Source: Mucilaginibacter sp. (GTDB lineage: Bacteria; Bacteroidota; Bacteroidia; Sphingobacteriales; Sphingobacteriaceae). From it: a stretch of 64,000 nucleotides of DNA. The stretch covers positions 1 through 64,000 of the forward strand of contig JAQBOM010000031.1 of assembly GCA_028288025.1 (NCBI GenBank). The letters run 5' to 3'. The notes below the pieces were generated by a model, which saw nothing but the letters and a program-made list of their open reading frames with translations, searched no databases and was not told where the DNA came from. Position 1 is the first letter of the stretch; every line of letters starts with the position of its first letter. This document shows, in pieces, positions 63,510 through 64,000 of this stretch. A program made the translations under genes and the position numbers.

Positions 63510-64000
63510 ATGACCACAGAAAAAAGAAACGCTTTGGGAAGAGGGTTAAGCGCCCTGTTGAATGATTCTGAAAACGTATATACAAATAAAAATAACTTAT
63601 CCGAGGGCGCAGAAGTGACCAGCATGGGGTCGGTCAATGATATCAGGTTATCCGAAATTGAGGTCAACCCATTTCAACCCCGCACTGATTTTGATGAGCA
63701 GGCATTAGCCGAATTAGCCGATTCAATAAAATTGCAGGGCCTTATTCAACCTATTACGGTAAGGCGTTTAAATGCGCATAGCTACCAGCTAATATCTGGC
63801 GAACGCCGCTTTCGTGCTTCGAAGCTTGCGGGTTTAACACAGGTTCCGGCTTATGTACGCACTGCCAATGACCAGCAAATGCTTGAAATGGCGCTCATCG
63901 AAAACATTCAGCGCGAAAACCTGAACGCCATCGAAGTAGCCATAAGTTTTCAGCGCATGATAGAGGAATGCAGCCTGAAGCAGGAAGAACTGGGCGAGCG
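63510..64000 (+). CDS. parB: chromosome partitioning protein ParB (3' end beyond window)
   Basis: The first 163 residues. RNALGRGLSALLND is the typical start; the ParB/sulfiredoxin domain has IEVNPFQPRTDFDE, LADSIKLQGLIQPITVRR, ISGERRFRASKLAG and ALIENIQRENLNAIE (box II, CTP/parS binding). The HTH and dimerisation parts lie outside. It binds parS and is moved by ParA encoded just upstream. Confidence 0.96.
   Translation, partial: MTTEKRNALGRGLSALLNDSENVYTNKNNLSEGAEVTSMGSVNDIRLSEIEVNPFQPRTDFDEQALAELADSIKLQGLIQPITVRRLNAHSYQLISGERRFRASKLAGLTQVPAYVRTANDQQMLEMALIENIQRENLNAIEVAISFQRMIEECSLKQEELGE

Overview
The window is a stretch of chromosome from a Bacteroidota bacterium, most probably Sphingobacteriaceae (Mucilaginibacter/Pedobacter-like; genus inferred by gene-content resemblance, not tested). 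Signs of this are TAnnTTTG-type -7 promoter elements, a SusA-like neopullulanase, a TonB-dependent receptor, two proteins with gliding-motility/type IX secretion (type B) C-terminal domains, the futalosine menaquinone pathway, and the exonuclease/ATP-dependent ligase pair. There is no phage, plasmid or IS module. The only RNA gene seen is tRNA-Ser(GGA).

Layout. 1-2.2 kb: the end of a MEDS/PAS histidine kinase, then tRNA-Ser inside a nest of stem-loops, including a 17-bp copy of the tRNA 3' end. 2.3-14 kb: accessory genes (DUF5916 barrel protein, two paralogous cupins, two AraC regulators, acetyltransferase, LytTR membrane regulator, SusA-like amylase, PhyH dioxygenase). This part holds a rearrangement scar: two unrelated SDR genes fused out of frame at about 8500, followed by a 119-bp copy of the PhyH gene's 3' end. 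14-29 kb: housekeeping and repair genes (polyprenyl synthase, TerC, CdaA, RarA, AlkA-like glycosylase, Prc protease, exonuclease-ligase, DUF1835, SDR). 30-39 kb: GHL10-like hydrolase, a coiled-coil membrane protein, a very large NtrY-like kinase, FabD, FolE and a 6-pyruvoyltetrahydropterin synthase homologue. 39-44.6 kb: mqnB-mqnD-truB-ribF, a DUF2157-like membrane protein and a BtuF-like binding protein. 44.8-52 kb: a GNAT-like protein, an Rv1355c-type E1/nitroreductase fusion, then a 7TMR-DISM kinase and two receiver proteins. 52-64 kb: GH20 hexosaminidase, TonB receptor, the two type-B CTD proteins, a VIT-family transporter, an FMN reductase, and parA-parB running off the end.

Two things stand out. 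The first is the E1-like/nitroreductase fusion next to a GNAT-like protein and a signalling cassette, an apparent small-molecule or protein modification system of unknown chemistry. The second is that many intergenic gaps hold short 'word' repeats, often as imperfect inverted pairs, each gap with its own vocabulary. These reach into genes: they form in-frame inserts in both mqnB and mqnD, the C-terminus of the exonuclease, the GTG start of truB, and the stop codons of terC, ribF and other genes. All calls were made by reading motifs; no database search was run.
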